Source: JBBQVS01 sp963792705 (GTDB lineage: Bacteria > Chloroflexota > Ktedonobacteria > Ktedonobacterales > Ktedonobacteraceae). Taken from it: 64,000 nt of DNA. The stretch covers positions 372,001 through 436,000 of the forward strand of contig CAWBXD010000014.1 of assembly GCA_963792705.1 (NCBI GenBank), given 5' to 3'. How positions within the stretch are numbered: position 1 is the first letter of the stretch; the number at the start of each line of letters is the position of its first letter. Under the pieces are notes generated by a model. It saw nothing but the letters and a program-made list of their open reading frames with translations, did no database searches and was not told the DNA's origin. This document shows positions 8,290 through 16,995 of the stretch, piece by piece. The position numbers were made by a program, and so were the translations under genes.

Positions 8290-8692
8290 CTAGGTGGGTA
8301 TCAAGAGTCTCGACTGGATAGTATCAAGGGACAAGCTGACTTGCTCTATCGCAATCATCAGCTTTACCTTGCGGTTACGCTTGACGTACCCACGCCCGAC
8401 GTAATGGATACGTCCCATACGTTGGGTGTAGATATGGGCATAGTAAACCTTGCTTCTGATAGCACAGGTGAGACAGCTAGCGGCAAGGTGATTGACATGG
8501 TACGTGTTCGCATGTCGGCGCATCGTCAATGTTTGCAGAAACAAGACCGCTCTTGCAGGTTTTACCTTGCATGCTGTAAAAGCTGTTACGATTCTAGGAC
8601 GTGTAGTGTGTGGACACAGTGCAAAAGAGAACCGCAAGAGTCAAGCTGTCTTCCTGTCTTCTTTCCGTTATCACACATTTCCAGGCATGTGA
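8290..8692 (+). pseudogene. Decayed TnpB (IS200/IS605 OrfB) remnant
   Basis: In one frame the translation reads KGQADLLYRNHQLYLAVTLDVP and then TLGVDMGIVNLASDSTGE, the beta-strand region and RuvC-I motif of TnpB. After about 8510 the similarity continues in another frame as VVCGHSAKENRKSQAVF, which is the C-terminal zinc-ribbon region. The middle of the protein (RuvC-II and most of the helical part) is missing and the frame is broken, so this is a dead relic of roughly 400 bp. It lies between an orphan ABC ATPase and the large NB-ARC gene and marks an old insertion site. Confidence 0.8.
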
Positions 8693-9082
8693 CGCCTAGA
8701 AATCCGTTCTCGCTCATGCTCGACCATCCTTGTCTCCCTATACTTTTGCACTCTCCACAGCAAAATAGGGAACAGGAATGATCAACAACTGTTGCAAACA
8801 CCCATTGTTTGCGTGCAAATAGTCTCCTTTCCCCTCTGGAACAGGAGAGTTGATGTCTTCGCCTCGCTTTCCTCGGAGAAGGTGGGGAGGTCGTAGTTAT
8901 GGAGGCTCCCCTCTCGCTTCTGCCCTTTCATTATATGAAAGGTTTCCATGACTTGAGTTTACTGGTAGAATGAGAAGCAGACAACTCCATTTCCCCCCAT
9001 TCGCTGGACATCTTGCAATGGAGAGTCAGAGCATTGATGGAGGTAACTGCCATATGCAGTGCTGCCAGAGGAGAACTTTATT
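8693..9082. other. Non-coding gap after the tnpB relic
   Basis: No gene is supported here. The segment probably contains leftover insertion-sequence DNA and the promoter and leader of the NB-ARC gene, but no clear promoter hexamers were identified. A GAGGAG ribosome binding site ends the gap at 9068-9073. Confidence 0.5.
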
Positions 9083-11998
9083 ATGAGCACGAATCATCTA
9101 TTACGACACGCTCGCCTGGAGCGCGGCTGGTCGCAAGCCGTTGTTGCGGCACATCTCGAAACATCCACCAAGAATGTGAGTCGCTGGGAGAGCGGCAACA
9201 TTCGTCCTTCGCCCTATTTCCGTGCCAAACTCTGTCAGCTCTTTGGCACCACGGCACATGCGTTGGGATTTATAGACTCACCAGCGGCGTCTCCTGTTTC
9301 CGTGCGGAGTGAGAACGCCGCCACATCTCAGCAGCCTCTCCCACAGGCTGATCTCGCTTTTCCATCTCTATCCTTCACCCCTACTCATGTCGTTGGGCGC
9401 GACGTCCTGCTTGAGCACCTCCTGACGGCTCTCTGCTCCGGTCGCACCTGCGCGTTACATGGCTTGCCAGGAGTTGGCAAAACGACCCTTGCCCAGGTAG
9501 TCGCTCAGCATGAGACGATTCAGAAGCACTTTCCTGATGGCGTCTTATGGGTTGGCCTGGGTCCTTCCCCCGACGTGAGCAACACGCTCACGCACTGGGC
9601 CACTGTGCTTTCAGTGCCTGAAGATGCAATGCACGCTGCTCAAACCGCTGAAGCGATACAAACATTAGTACGACAGGCATTGAGCTTGCGGCGCGTCCTC
9701 CTGGTCATCGACGATGCCTGGACCAGTGAGGCCGCACTCCCGTTCCTGCTTGGTGGTTCCCTGTGTGCCCATCTCCTCACGACGCGCTTTCCCCAAGTGG
9801 CCCTCCTCGTCACCGAAGAGGCTCCTTTCCTGGTTTCAGAACTGGATGAGCAGGAAACGACGCATTTGCTCACAAGTCTGGTTCCCTCGCTTGCACAGGG
9901 AAACGCTCTATCCCTTCACGAAGTGTTCCGTATGACGGGTGGTTTGCCTCTGGCGGTCACACTCATCGGCAAATACCTCCGTCTGCACGCCTATAGTGGG
10001 CAACCACGCCGCCTGCACGCGGCTTTGACATCCCTCACGGACGCCCACACTCGTTTGCAATTGACGCTTCCACCCTCAAACATACATCGAATTGGAGGAA
10101 TATCGTCTTCTCTCCACGCGGTTATTGCACTGAGTGATGAACAGCTTTCCCCAACCGCACGCGAGGCTCTTTATGCGCTCTCAGTATTGCCGGCCAAACC
10201 GGAGCGGTTTTCTGAGGCGGCAGCCTTGGCAGTATGCCAGCAGGACGCACTGGTGCTTGACCAGCTAAGTGATGCAGGTCTCTTAGAGAGTGCTGGTCCG
10301 GGCTGGTATCGTCTTCATCAGACGATTGCCGACTATGCACAACTCCATCGACAGGGACAGGCCCCCCTCCATCATCTTGTCCAGTATGCCTGTGATCTCT
10401 GTCGCACACACAGGACGAATATCACCCTCCTCGACCAGGAATACGCAACCCTGCTCACGGCATTGGAGGTTGCAGTGCAACACGACTGGTTTGAGGCACG
10501 ACTCCTGCTGGTTGAGGGCCTAAGCTTGATCTGGCGCGTGCGCCATCGCTCCCTTTTAGCGGAGCAACACGTGCAACAAGCATTGGAGCAGGCGCGTGTT
10601 ATTCATGACAGACGCGGCATCATTCGGATGCTCTACGAATGGGCAAGTATTGCGAGGTCGAGAGGAGACTATGAACAGGTCGAAGCGATCTTGCAGCAAG
10701 CGATGCCTCTTGCACACGAGGAAGAGAACACAGACCTCTTACAACAAGGATTGATGAGCTTAGGAGATATAGCGTTTCATATACGTGGTGATGTAGAGAC
10801 GGCGGATAGCTATTGGCAGGAGGCACTCCGGCTCCTGGGAAAACACAATATGCGTGAGCAGCGTCTGCGTTTGCTGAGCAGTTTAGGCATGGTTGCCGGA
10901 ATGCGGCAGGAAAGGGAACAGGCGGAGCAGTACTTCCTAGAAGTACTGACAGAAGTGAAATCCATGCAGCATCCAGAACAAGAGTGTATGACCCTTCTCA
11001 ATTTGGGGTATTTGTATGTCAATGTACAAGGCAAACAGGCGAAGGCGGAGGACTATTACCAGCAAGCACTCGCTGTGACAGTGCAGTATAGACTTGAGGA
11101 GAAAGGTTGTTTAGCGAGGGTTGTTCTGGGAGAACAGGCCCGTCGTCGTGGAGACATTGAGGAAGCAGAGCGACTACTCCATGAGGCATTGGTCGTCGCT
11201 CGTCCTCTTGAAGACCCACTTACTCTCGCGGAAGTCCTTGATGGTTTTGCGCTCGTAAAAATCGAGCAGGGAAAGGAGACGGAGGCGAAGCAGTATGTGC
11301 AGGAAGCGTTGGCACTGGTTACGAACATTCCCAATGCGATGACTGCGATCAGAGGGACATGGGGCCTCCTCTTGCTCCACCAACACCAGTGGGAGGCAGC
11401 CGCCCACCAGTACAATTTGGCTCTTGAAGAGGTACCAAAGGGACAAGAAACAACGCGCGCAGAGCACCTCTATGGCCTTGCTCAGGTTCGGGCAGGACAA
11501 GGGGACCGTCTCATGGCTCGCCGGTTGGGAAGACAAAGTCTCTCCCTCATGGAAGCAGCACAGTATTGGAAAACGGATGAAGTGCGTCAATGGCTGGAAC
11601 AGCAAGACACGCAATATCCGTCGCAAACAGGTAAGGCCACGCACCAGCCGCCACAAGAGTCTTTGCATATCACGCAATCCCCACCAGGACAATGCGAAGC
11701 ACCTTCCAAGATGGGAGGAGAGATATCCCTTCATGAGGAGGTGACGTGTCCAGCCTGTGCTCACACGCAGCATCCTGTCAAACATAGTCGTAATCGGAGT
11801 GGGAGTCAGCGCTATCAATGCACCTTCTGCGGCGAAGTTTTTACGCCATTCCCGAAGCAGAAGGGAAAAGATGTGCAGGACAAGATGCTGGCTCAGCAGC
11901 TCGCCGCAAGAGGAATGAGTCAACGAGCCATTGGGCGTCAACTAGGCGTGCATCATTCAACAATCAGGACCTGGCTAACAAAGACTCCTCTTTCATAA
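9083..11998 (+). CDS. XRE-HTH / NB-ARC / TPR regulator with C-terminal zinc ribbon and HTH
   Basis: This 971-residue protein combines an N-terminal XRE helix-turn-helix (about 1-60, ERGWSQAVVAAHLETSTKNV), an NB-ARC/STAND ATPase (P-loop LPGVGKTTL near 128, Walker B LLVIDDAW near 206, GLPLA motif near 287), a winged-helix region, and a long TPR superhelix (about 500-850). The last 85 residues add a CPxC...CxxC zinc ribbon (about 889-915, CPAC and CTFC) and a homeodomain-like HTH (GMSQRAIGRQLGVHHSTI), the combination found at the N terminus of IS1-type transposases. STAND proteins are ATP-driven switches that sense a ligand through the TPR part. ATG 9083 is chosen because GAGGAG sits 9 nt upstream; an in-frame GTG lies at 9059. 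Its target is unknown. Confidence 0.85.
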   Translation: MSTNHLLRHARLERGWSQAVVAAHLETSTKNVSRWESGNIRPSPYFRAKLCQLFGTTAHALGFIDSPAASPVSVRSENAATSQQPLPQADLAFPSLSFTPTHVVGRDVLLEHLLTALCSGRTCALHGLPGVGKTTLAQVVAQHETIQKHFPDGVLWVGLGPSPDVSNTLTHWATVLSVPEDAMHAAQTAEAIQTLVRQALSLRRVLLVIDDAWTSEAALPFLLGGSLCAHLLTTRFPQVALLVTEEAPFLVSELDEQETTHLLTSLVPSLAQGNALSLHEVFRMTGGLPLAVTLIGKYLRLHAYSGQPRRLHAALTSLTDAHTRLQLTLPPSNIHRIGGISSSLHAVIALSDEQLSPTAREALYALSVLPAKPERFSEAAALAVCQQDALVLDQLSDAGLLESAGPGWYRLHQTIADYAQLHRQGQAPLHHLVQYACDLCRTHRTNITLLDQEYATLLTALEVAVQHDWFEARLLLVEGLSLIWRVRHRSLLAEQHVQQALEQARVIHDRRGIIRMLYEWASIARSRGDYEQVEAILQQAMPLAHEEENTDLLQQGLMSLGDIAFHIRGDVETADSYWQEALRLLGKHNMREQRLRLLSSLGMVAGMRQEREQAEQYFLEVLTEVKSMQHPEQECMTLLNLGYLYVNVQGKQAKAEDYYQQALAVTVQYRLEEKGCLARVVLGEQARRRGDIEEAERLLHEALVVARPLEDPLTLAEVLDGFALVKIEQGKETEAKQYVQEALALVTNIPNAMTAIRGTWGLLLLHQHQWEAAAHQYNLALEEVPKGQETTRAEHLYGLAQVRAGQGDRLMARRLGRQSLSLMEAAQYWKTDEVRQWLEQQDTQYPSQTGKATHQPPQESLHITQSPPGQCEAPSKMGGEISLHEEVTCPACAHTQHPVKHSRNRSGSQRYQCTFCGEVFTPFPKQKGKDVQDKMLAQQLAARGMSQRAIGRQLGVHHSTIRTWLTKTPLS

Positions 11999-12289
11999 GA
12001 GAGGGAAGAGAATGAAGGAGAGGTGACAAACAGTTCGTCTCGTGTGAGAGGTACACCCACTTACATGAGACGGTGTGTAAAAACAACGTATGGCGGCTCA
12101 CTCTGTCAGGTTTACCCTCTATCAAGACATAAAAGAATGAACTTCAAGAGGTGCATTGGCTATTCAACCAAAGAGATACGCGACCGTCCCCACTGCCAGC
12201 GAGCATATCGAAAAAGACGATTGGTTCTTGTAGCATGGTCCTCCTTTTGGCAACTCCACATACAGCAGTTGCGTCTTCATTGCCCATCA
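11999..12289. other. Non-coding gap before the secreted-protein gene
   Basis: Frames exist on both strands here but none has a good ribosome binding site or a recognisable product. No transposase remnant was recognised. Confidence 0.45.
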
Positions 12290-12318
12290 CAAATTGTCCC
12301 CAAATTGGGGACAATTTG
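12290..12318. promoter_or_regulatory. 29-nt perfect palindrome upstream of a promoter
   Basis: The sequence CAAATTGTCCCCAA, a central A, and its exact complement form a 14-bp-arm palindrome, and the motif CCCCAAATTG / ACAATTTGGGG partly repeats. It ends 3 nt before a candidate -35 box, the usual place for an activator or repressor site. Confidence 0.5.
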
Positions 12319-12321
12319 GGG

Positions 12322-12350
12322 TTATTGCTCCCCGTGTTATATCCTATACT
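12322..12350 (+). promoter_or_regulatory. Candidate promoter of the secreted-protein gene
   Basis: TTATTG (12322-12327) and TATACT (12345-12350) are separated by 17 nt. The -10 is good and the -35 is weak, consistent with help from a factor bound at the adjacent palindrome. Transcription would start near 12357, leaving a leader of about 115 nt. Confidence 0.45.
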
Positions 12351-12472
12351 TCTCCTAGAAACGTTCCCATCAGACATACCAGTCACAAAGGTGCTGTGAG
12401 CTTGCATGCACGCCAGCAGAAGAAGACGTTGCTCACAATTTGGAAATATGGAGAGATAGAAGGAGACAACGC

Positions 12473-13498
12473 ATGAAAATCCGTCCAGCGATACGCAAGA
12501 TCAGCAGTGTGGGGGTACTCATTCTGATTGTTGCAGTGTGTGTGGGGTTCTTGCCCTTTCAGACACCCCATGTCTCGGCCGCAATGAATACCATTCGCGC
12601 ATCTATTCCCAAAAGCTTCACCGAAACGGTCGGTGGAAGCTCCTATACTTGGAAAAATGCAAGTCCGTGGTACACAGACCCTGTGAAAAATCGTCTTGAT
12701 ACAGGTAAGTGGGTCGTCAAAGAGGGCGCACAAGCCATAGGAACTATCGACGTGGGAATCAATGAGTTCACCTCTGGCAATGGAAATCCCGGTTGGGCAG
12801 TAGACATCACCACCTCGTTACATGGTATCAACCTCCCGCACGAAATCATTGAGACTGCATATCCCAACGATGGGAGATTTCAACATGAGTCACCCTGGGG
12901 CTTTGCCGACTCGTTCTATGGTCCAAACAATCCTTTCTCGATCATTTCAAGCCCAAGCGACGGTCCCTTTCCAATGCAACTTGTCGAAGCAACCGGGTCA
13001 AATGCACATCCAATGTATCGGAATATGGCACATCATATCGCCGAACAAACCGATGCATACCGGAAGCTGGTAGCTATTGATCAGGGCAGTGCGAGAGGAA
13101 CTATTGGCCTAGGACAGCCTATCGCAGGCAGCATAACTCCAAACATTCCCTCGCGTGCGGCTATCCTTCTCTCTATCGCGGGTGCTGTTCTGACTTTGGG
13201 AGGGGGAGCCGTTAACGGGATATGTAATACAAATCGTTGTGGAAAAAACTCCAAAACGTGGGCAGCTGTGGGTGGTATGTTCATCATAATTGGAGGACTC
13301 TGTTTAGCCTATTCGGGGGTCAATGTGGATAGCTGGAGGGTAGCCCTACCAATAGTAGGTGCAGCTACCGAAGGCATACGAGCTACCGCAATGTCTGAAG
13401 AAATGGTTTCACGAGGGGCCAGTTTCGCTTCAACCGCCGCTACATATGGCACCAGTATTGATGTTGAGACTGCCCTTCCCGTCCCTGGGATTGGGTGA
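12473..13498 (+). CDS. Unknown secreted or membrane-anchored protein
   Basis: This 341-residue protein has an N-terminal signal peptide (basic RPAIRK, hydrophobic VGVLILIVAVCVGFLP, likely cleavage after VSA near residue 37), an extracytoplasmic region rich in Gly, Pro, Asn and Trp, and two hydrophobic segments near residues 225-245 and 263-283 joined by a short loop with two cysteines (GICNTNRCGKN). No catalytic motif is recognised. AGGAG just upstream supports ATG 12473 rather than an earlier in-frame ATG at 12440. It stands alone between an NB-ARC regulator and dxs, and is followed by three hairpins. The function is unknown. Confidence 0.7.
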   Translation: MKIRPAIRKISSVGVLILIVAVCVGFLPFQTPHVSAAMNTIRASIPKSFTETVGGSSYTWKNASPWYTDPVKNRLDTGKWVVKEGAQAIGTIDVGINEFTSGNGNPGWAVDITTSLHGINLPHEIIETAYPNDGRFQHESPWGFADSFYGPNNPFSIISSPSDGPFPMQLVEATGSNAHPMYRNMAHHIAEQTDAYRKLVAIDQGSARGTIGLGQPIAGSITPNIPSRAAILLSIAGAVLTLGGGAVNGICNTNRCGKNSKTWAAVGGMFIIIGGLCLAYSGVNVDSWRVALPIVGAATEGIRATAMSEEMVSRGASFASTAATYGTSIDVETALPVPGIG

Positions 13499-13605
13499 TC
13501 TTGCTCCATAGCTTGCCTTAGAGAAATGTGCAAAGAGGCGTGACTGGTATCCTTTTTATGAAACACGAAGAACGTTTCAGACGTGTCCAATTGCTGGCAG
13601 CATGA

Positions 13606-13665
13606 CATCATGTGACCATGGCTCCAAACATATACTCTCATGTTTGGAGCCATGGTCACATGATG
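13606..13665. terminator. 26-bp perfect hairpin, first of three
   Basis: Arms 13606-13631 and 13640-13665 pair perfectly over 26 bp with an 8-nt loop. It lies between the converging secreted-protein gene and dxs and has no flanking T-run on either strand. Confidence 0.6.
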
Positions 13666-13734
13666 CTACCGTCAAATATCAACTTCGCAAGCTCTTACGT
13701 CCTGTGAGTTCACGTTTTCAGGTAAGGGATGTTT

Positions 13735-13767
13735 ATAGGGGTCGAGTAGTAGCCACTCGACCCCTAT
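13735..13767. terminator. 13-bp hairpin, second of three
   Basis: Perfect arms 13735-13747 and 13755-13767 with a 7-nt loop, between two other hairpins in the convergent gap. Confidence 0.5.
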
Positions 13768-13771
13768 TAGT

Positions 13772-13807
13772 AAAGGTGTCCCTGTAAACAATCACAGGGA
13801 CACCTTT
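13772..13807. terminator. Bidirectional terminator next to dxs
   Basis: A perfect 14-bp stem (13772-13785 with 13794-13807) flanked by A/T on both sides ends 13 nt from the dxs stop. The plus-strand side runs into TTTTTATA, a proper intrinsic terminator tail; the minus-strand side serves dxs. Confidence 0.75.
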
Positions 13808-13819
13808 TTATACACCTGA

Positions 13820-15757
13820 TTATGCTAATGTATGCTCTTCCGAACCAAGAAGTTGATGAGCGACTTCTTTGATATGAGCGGACGAAATGCCGTATAGCTC
13901 TTTTAAAAGTGTCGCGGCACCATGCTCGACAAATTTGTCTGGTAGCCCAATGACTCTTACATTGATATCATACAACTCATGCTGCTCTAGCAGTTCCAAC
14001 ACGGCACTACCAAAGCCACCAGCAGCTAGATGGTCTTCAATGGTGATGATATGGCCCGTCCCTTTCGCAAGACGCAAAATCATCTCTTCGTCAAGCGGCT
14101 TCGCCCAGCGTGCGTTTACAACAGCCACACGCATACCTTCCTGCGCCAACTCCTGTGCCACAATTTCGGCTTGAGCAACGGTTGTACCATAGGCTAGAAT
14201 TGTACATTCGGCTCGCTCTGCCTCTTCAAGCGTCGAGGGGCTGAGCAACTCGGCCTTACCTACTTCTAGCTTGTGCAGCTCTTTTGTAAGCGGTGTACCA
14301 ACGCCTTTACCACGTGGATAGCGGATGCTCACCGGACCATCTGTATAGACTGCGGTGTACAGCATGTGACGCAACTCTTCCTCATCTTTAGGAGCCATGA
14401 CCTTCATATTAGGAATGTTACGCATAAATCCAATATCAAAGACACCATGTTGTGTCGGTCCATCTTCACCCACAATACCTGCGCGGTCCATTGCAAACAC
14501 AACATGCAGATTTTGCACACAGATGTCGTGAATGATTTGGTCGTAGGCACGTTGCATGAACGTGGAGTAGATAGCAACTACAGGGCATATACCCTCTACC
14601 GCCATACCACCTGCAAAGGTGACGGCGTGTTGCTCCGCAATGCCAACATCAAAGTAGCGTTCGGGGAAACGTTGACGCAGCTTTTTGAGGCTCGTTCCCT
14701 CTGCCATTGCTGCCGTAATACCTACGATGTTTTTATCGTTTTCGGCAATTGAAACAAGTGTATTACCGAACACATCTTGATAAGATGGGGGATCGTTCGG
14801 ATTCTTCTTGATCTCACCTGTCTCATAATCAAATGCACTGCTAGGACCATGCCACTTTGTCGAGTCACCCTCGGCAATCTCCCAGCCTTTGCCTTTCTTG
14901 GTGATAACCTGCACCATGACAGGGCCTTCAATCTTCTTGACGTTCTCGAAGACATCCAGCATCTGTTCCATGTTATGGCCGTCAAAGGGACCAAAGAATT
15001 TGAAACCAAGTTCCTCAAAGATGGCTCCGGTCTTGCTATGTAAGACCACATTTTTCATGCTCGTCTCAACACGCCCTGCCGTTTCTCGTGCCACATCACC
15101 AACAACGGGCAGTTTCTCTATCGACCCTTTTGCCATCTCACGCAGGCGCCGATAGCTGGGAGAAGTCTGCATCTGGCGAGCTTTCAAGAGGTAGGAGTGT
15201 AACGCACCTACATTATCTGAGATGGATTTGTCATTATCATTGATGATAACAATAAGGTTTTTCTTTAAGCTACCAGCGTTATTGATAGCCTCAAGTGCCA
15301 TACCGCCAGTCAACGCACCATCACCTATAATCGCGACCACTTTGAAGTCTTTGCCTTGCAAATCACGTGCGGCAGCGATGCCAAGTGCAGCAGAGATAGA
15401 TGTGCTAGCATGGCTTGCACCAAACACATCATACTCGCTCTCATCGCGACGAAGGTAGCCTGAAAGACCTCCAAACTGGCGAAGTGTTTTGAACTGTTCA
15501 CGCCTTCCAGTCAACATTTTATGGACGTATGCCTGATGACCAATATCCCAAACAAGCTTATCTTCAGGTGTATTGAAAACATAATGGAGTGCCATCGTCA
15601 GTTCTACTACACCGAGGTTAGGAGACAAATGTCCACCCTTCACCGACACTTTTTCGATGATCTCGCGTCGAATCTCTCCTGCTAACTGTTCCATTTGTGG
15701 AATCGTCAGGTTCCGTAACTGTTCTGGACCATCAATGCTATCGAGAATCCTCGTCAA
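13820..15757 (-). CDS. dxs: 1-deoxy-D-xylulose-5-phosphate synthase
   Basis: This 645-residue enzyme condenses pyruvate and glyceraldehyde 3-phosphate with loss of CO2, the first step of the MEP isoprenoid pathway. The thiamine-diphosphate motif GDGALTGG...NDND is near residues 144-175, WDIGHQAYVHKML near 69-81, and the pyrimidine-domain motif DRAGIVGEDGPTQHG near 428. Length and motifs are normal. It is cytoplasmic. The start is TTG, 6 nt after a strong GGGAGG. The gene is monocistronic, with a good promoter about 140 nt upstream and a terminator immediately after it. Confidence 0.96.
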   Translation of the reverse strand: MTRILDSIDGPEQLRNLTIPQMEQLAGEIRREIIEKVSVKGGHLSPNLGVVELTMALHYVFNTPEDKLVWDIGHQAYVHKMLTGRREQFKTLRQFGGLSGYLRRDESEYDVFGASHASTSISAALGIAAARDLQGKDFKVVAIIGDGALTGGMALEAINNAGSLKKNLIVIINDNDKSISDNVGALHSYLLKARQMQTSPSYRRLREMAKGSIEKLPVVGDVARETAGRVETSMKNVVLHSKTGAIFEELGFKFFGPFDGHNMEQMLDVFENVKKIEGPVMVQVITKKGKGWEIAEGDSTKWHGPSSAFDYETGEIKKNPNDPPSYQDVFGNTLVSIAENDKNIVGITAAMAEGTSLKKLRQRFPERYFDVGIAEQHAVTFAGGMAVEGICPVVAIYSTFMQRAYDQIIHDICVQNLHVVFAMDRAGIVGEDGPTQHGVFDIGFMRNIPNMKVMAPKDEEELRHMLYTAVYTDGPVSIRYPRGKGVGTPLTKELHKLEVGKAELLSPSTLEEAERAECTILAYGTTVAQAEIVAQELAQEGMRVAVVNARWAKPLDEEMILRLAKGTGHIITIEDHLAAGGFGSAVLELLEQHELYDINVRVIGLPDKFVEHGAATLLKELYGISSAHIKEVAHQLLGSEEHTLA

Positions 15758-15905
15758 AGGTTTCCTCCCATACTAATTCTGGTGTCCCCTGGCACCTCTT
15801 GCCTAATAGCAATACGAGACACGGTAGACGCCAATCAATATTTCTTTCTCTTAATGAAGATGCACGAATACAAGAGAAAGGGTGTATTTATTGTGCTTTC
15901 CTTGT

Positions 15906-15934
15906 ATTATAGAGAGGTTTGTGCAACCTCGCAA
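15906..15934 (-). promoter_or_regulatory. Candidate dxs promoter
   Basis: On the minus strand TTGCGA (15934-15929) and a perfect TATAAT (15911-15906) are 17 nt apart. This predicts a leader of about 140 nt. No riboswitch fold was recognised in the leader. Confidence 0.6.
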
Positions 15935-16228
15935 ACACCCTGCCCAAGAAAATTCATGCACTTGAGGGCTTGACACGTCTTCACACGTCTTGTAGAGCCA
16001 CACGAGAAGAAAAAATAGTCCCTTGACAGGAGCACAGTTTCTTTCTATCATAGCGAACAGGATGAAACGTTGTGTATATGTCTTGAAAATGGCAGGAACT
16101 TAGAAGCTGCCGTGAAGAGAGACGTACAAGCATTACCGTACATCGTGTACATTGTGTTTATGGACAAGAAGGAAGGTAGGATGGCATCCCTGATATGGGA
16201 GAGATAATGTGAGCCAATTCTAGGTATC
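15935..16228. other. Non-coding gap
   Basis: This is divergent intergenic DNA between dxs and the acidic-protein gene. No gene, repeat or clear second promoter was found. Confidence 0.5.
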
Positions 16229-16810
16229 ATGTTATCAGCCAAACAACATATGACAAGAAAAGACAGTGAAAAAGACTCGGATCGTCCTCATTATTATTCT
16301 CAGTTCTGGCTTGACATTGCTGCCGGACGTCGCACAATCGGCGGTCCAAAGCCAGAAGAAGAGGGGGAGTTTCTCGAAGACGTAACTGAACCCATTGCTT
16401 TACGTCGGCCCTCTAGGAATGACGTAGAGGATGATTTGGATGGGTCCGATGGACACGTAGGATATGAACGTCCCGCTGCACTTGCACATCCGCTCGCTGA
16501 TGTTGTTGCACCAGTACTAGAAGAAGTTCCTGACTCTGAGCCTGATGAGATTTCTCTAGCTGCTGATGACGTGGAAAGTCCCGTCTTAGACGACACCGTT
16601 GAAGATGCCGATATTCCAGATATGGACTTTGCGGCAGAAGAGGACGAAGAGGACGAAGAGGACGAGGACGAAGAAGCGTTCGAGGACGAGGAGGATGAAG
16701 AGGACGAAGGTTGGGTAGCAGGTCGTGGACGGAAAAAGGTCACACCAAAACGTCCTGTAAAGCAACCACCTCCAAAGCGCGTCAAGCGCGAACCGCGCCG
16801 AGGTTTTTAG
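16229..16810 (+). CDS. Acidic, low-complexity protein with a basic tail
   Basis: This 193-residue protein of unknown function begins with a short conserved-looking segment (HYYSQFWLDIAAGRRTIGGP), continues through a disordered region, and then has a run of Asp/Glu (about residues 135-168, mostly EEDEEDE units). It ends in a Lys/Arg/Pro-rich tail (VTPKRPVKQPPPKRVKREPRR). The juxtaposed polyacidic and polybasic parts suggest nucleic-acid or ribosome association or self-interaction. There are no membrane segments or signal peptide. An alternative start is ATG 16250; neither has a good ribosome binding site. Confidence 0.7.
   Translation: MLSAKQHMTRKDSEKDSDRPHYYSQFWLDIAAGRRTIGGPKPEEEGEFLEDVTEPIALRRPSRNDVEDDLDGSDGHVGYERPAALAHPLADVVAPVLEEVPDSEPDEISLAADDVESPVLDDTVEDADIPDMDFAAEEDEEDEEDEDEEAFEDEEDEEDEGWVAGRGRKKVTPKRPVKQPPPKRVKREPRRGF
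16636..16710 (+). repeat. GAG/GAC codon repeat inside the acidic protein
   Basis: Short tandem units such as GAAGAGGAC and GAGGACGAA encode the polyacidic stretch. Such simple repeats can expand or contract by slippage. Confidence 0.7.
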
Positions 16811-16820
16811 TAATCTGAAC

Positions 16821-16864
16821 TTCAAGGGATGATGTGCGATTTGTGTCGCACATCATCCCTTGAA
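16821..16864. terminator. 19-bp perfect convergent terminator
   Basis: Arms 16821-16839 and 16846-16864 form a perfect 19-bp stem with a 6-nt loop, between the acidic-protein stop (16810) and the original end of the dehydrogenase frame (16876). It can serve both converging genes. Confidence 0.8.
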
Positions 16865-16875
16865 TGTTTACTGAT

Positions 16876-16995
16876 TCACGGATAGATGCCACGTATCTGT
16901 GTGGCTTCCGCGACACGCGATATAGCAAGCATATTAGCAGCAAGACGCATATCACAGTGCTGTTGATCTGCTTTCTCAGCGACAGAAGTAAAGGC
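16876..16995 (-). pseudogene. Detached C-terminal 39 codons of the glutamate dehydrogenase gene
   Basis: After the in-frame TGA (16998-16996) the same frame continues without interruption as AFTSVAEKADQQHCDMRLAA and then NMLAISRVAEATQIRGIYP, stopping at TGA 16878-16876. This is the normal C-terminal helix region of Glu/Leu/Phe/Val dehydrogenases (typically ...DMRTAAYMLAIERVAEA...RG). It has no start signal of its own. A single CGA-to-TGA change of a conserved Arg codon explains the split. Confidence 0.85.

Noticed and set aside
11174..11941. 255-codon frame on the minus strand inside the NB-ARC/TPR gene
   Set aside because: It lies wholly inside a clear multidomain gene on the other strand and shows no family pattern.
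12023..12358. 111-codon frame and overlapping frames on both strands
   Set aside because: No ribosome binding site, no domain, and the frames run through the 29-nt palindrome and the start of the promoter.
15758..15905. Possible riboswitch in the dxs leader
   Set aside because: No conserved thiamine-pyrophosphate or other aptamer core could be recognised in this stretch.
16300..16785. Serine-rich frame on the minus strand opposite the acidic protein
   Set aside because: The serine runs are simply the complement of the Asp/Glu codon repeat.
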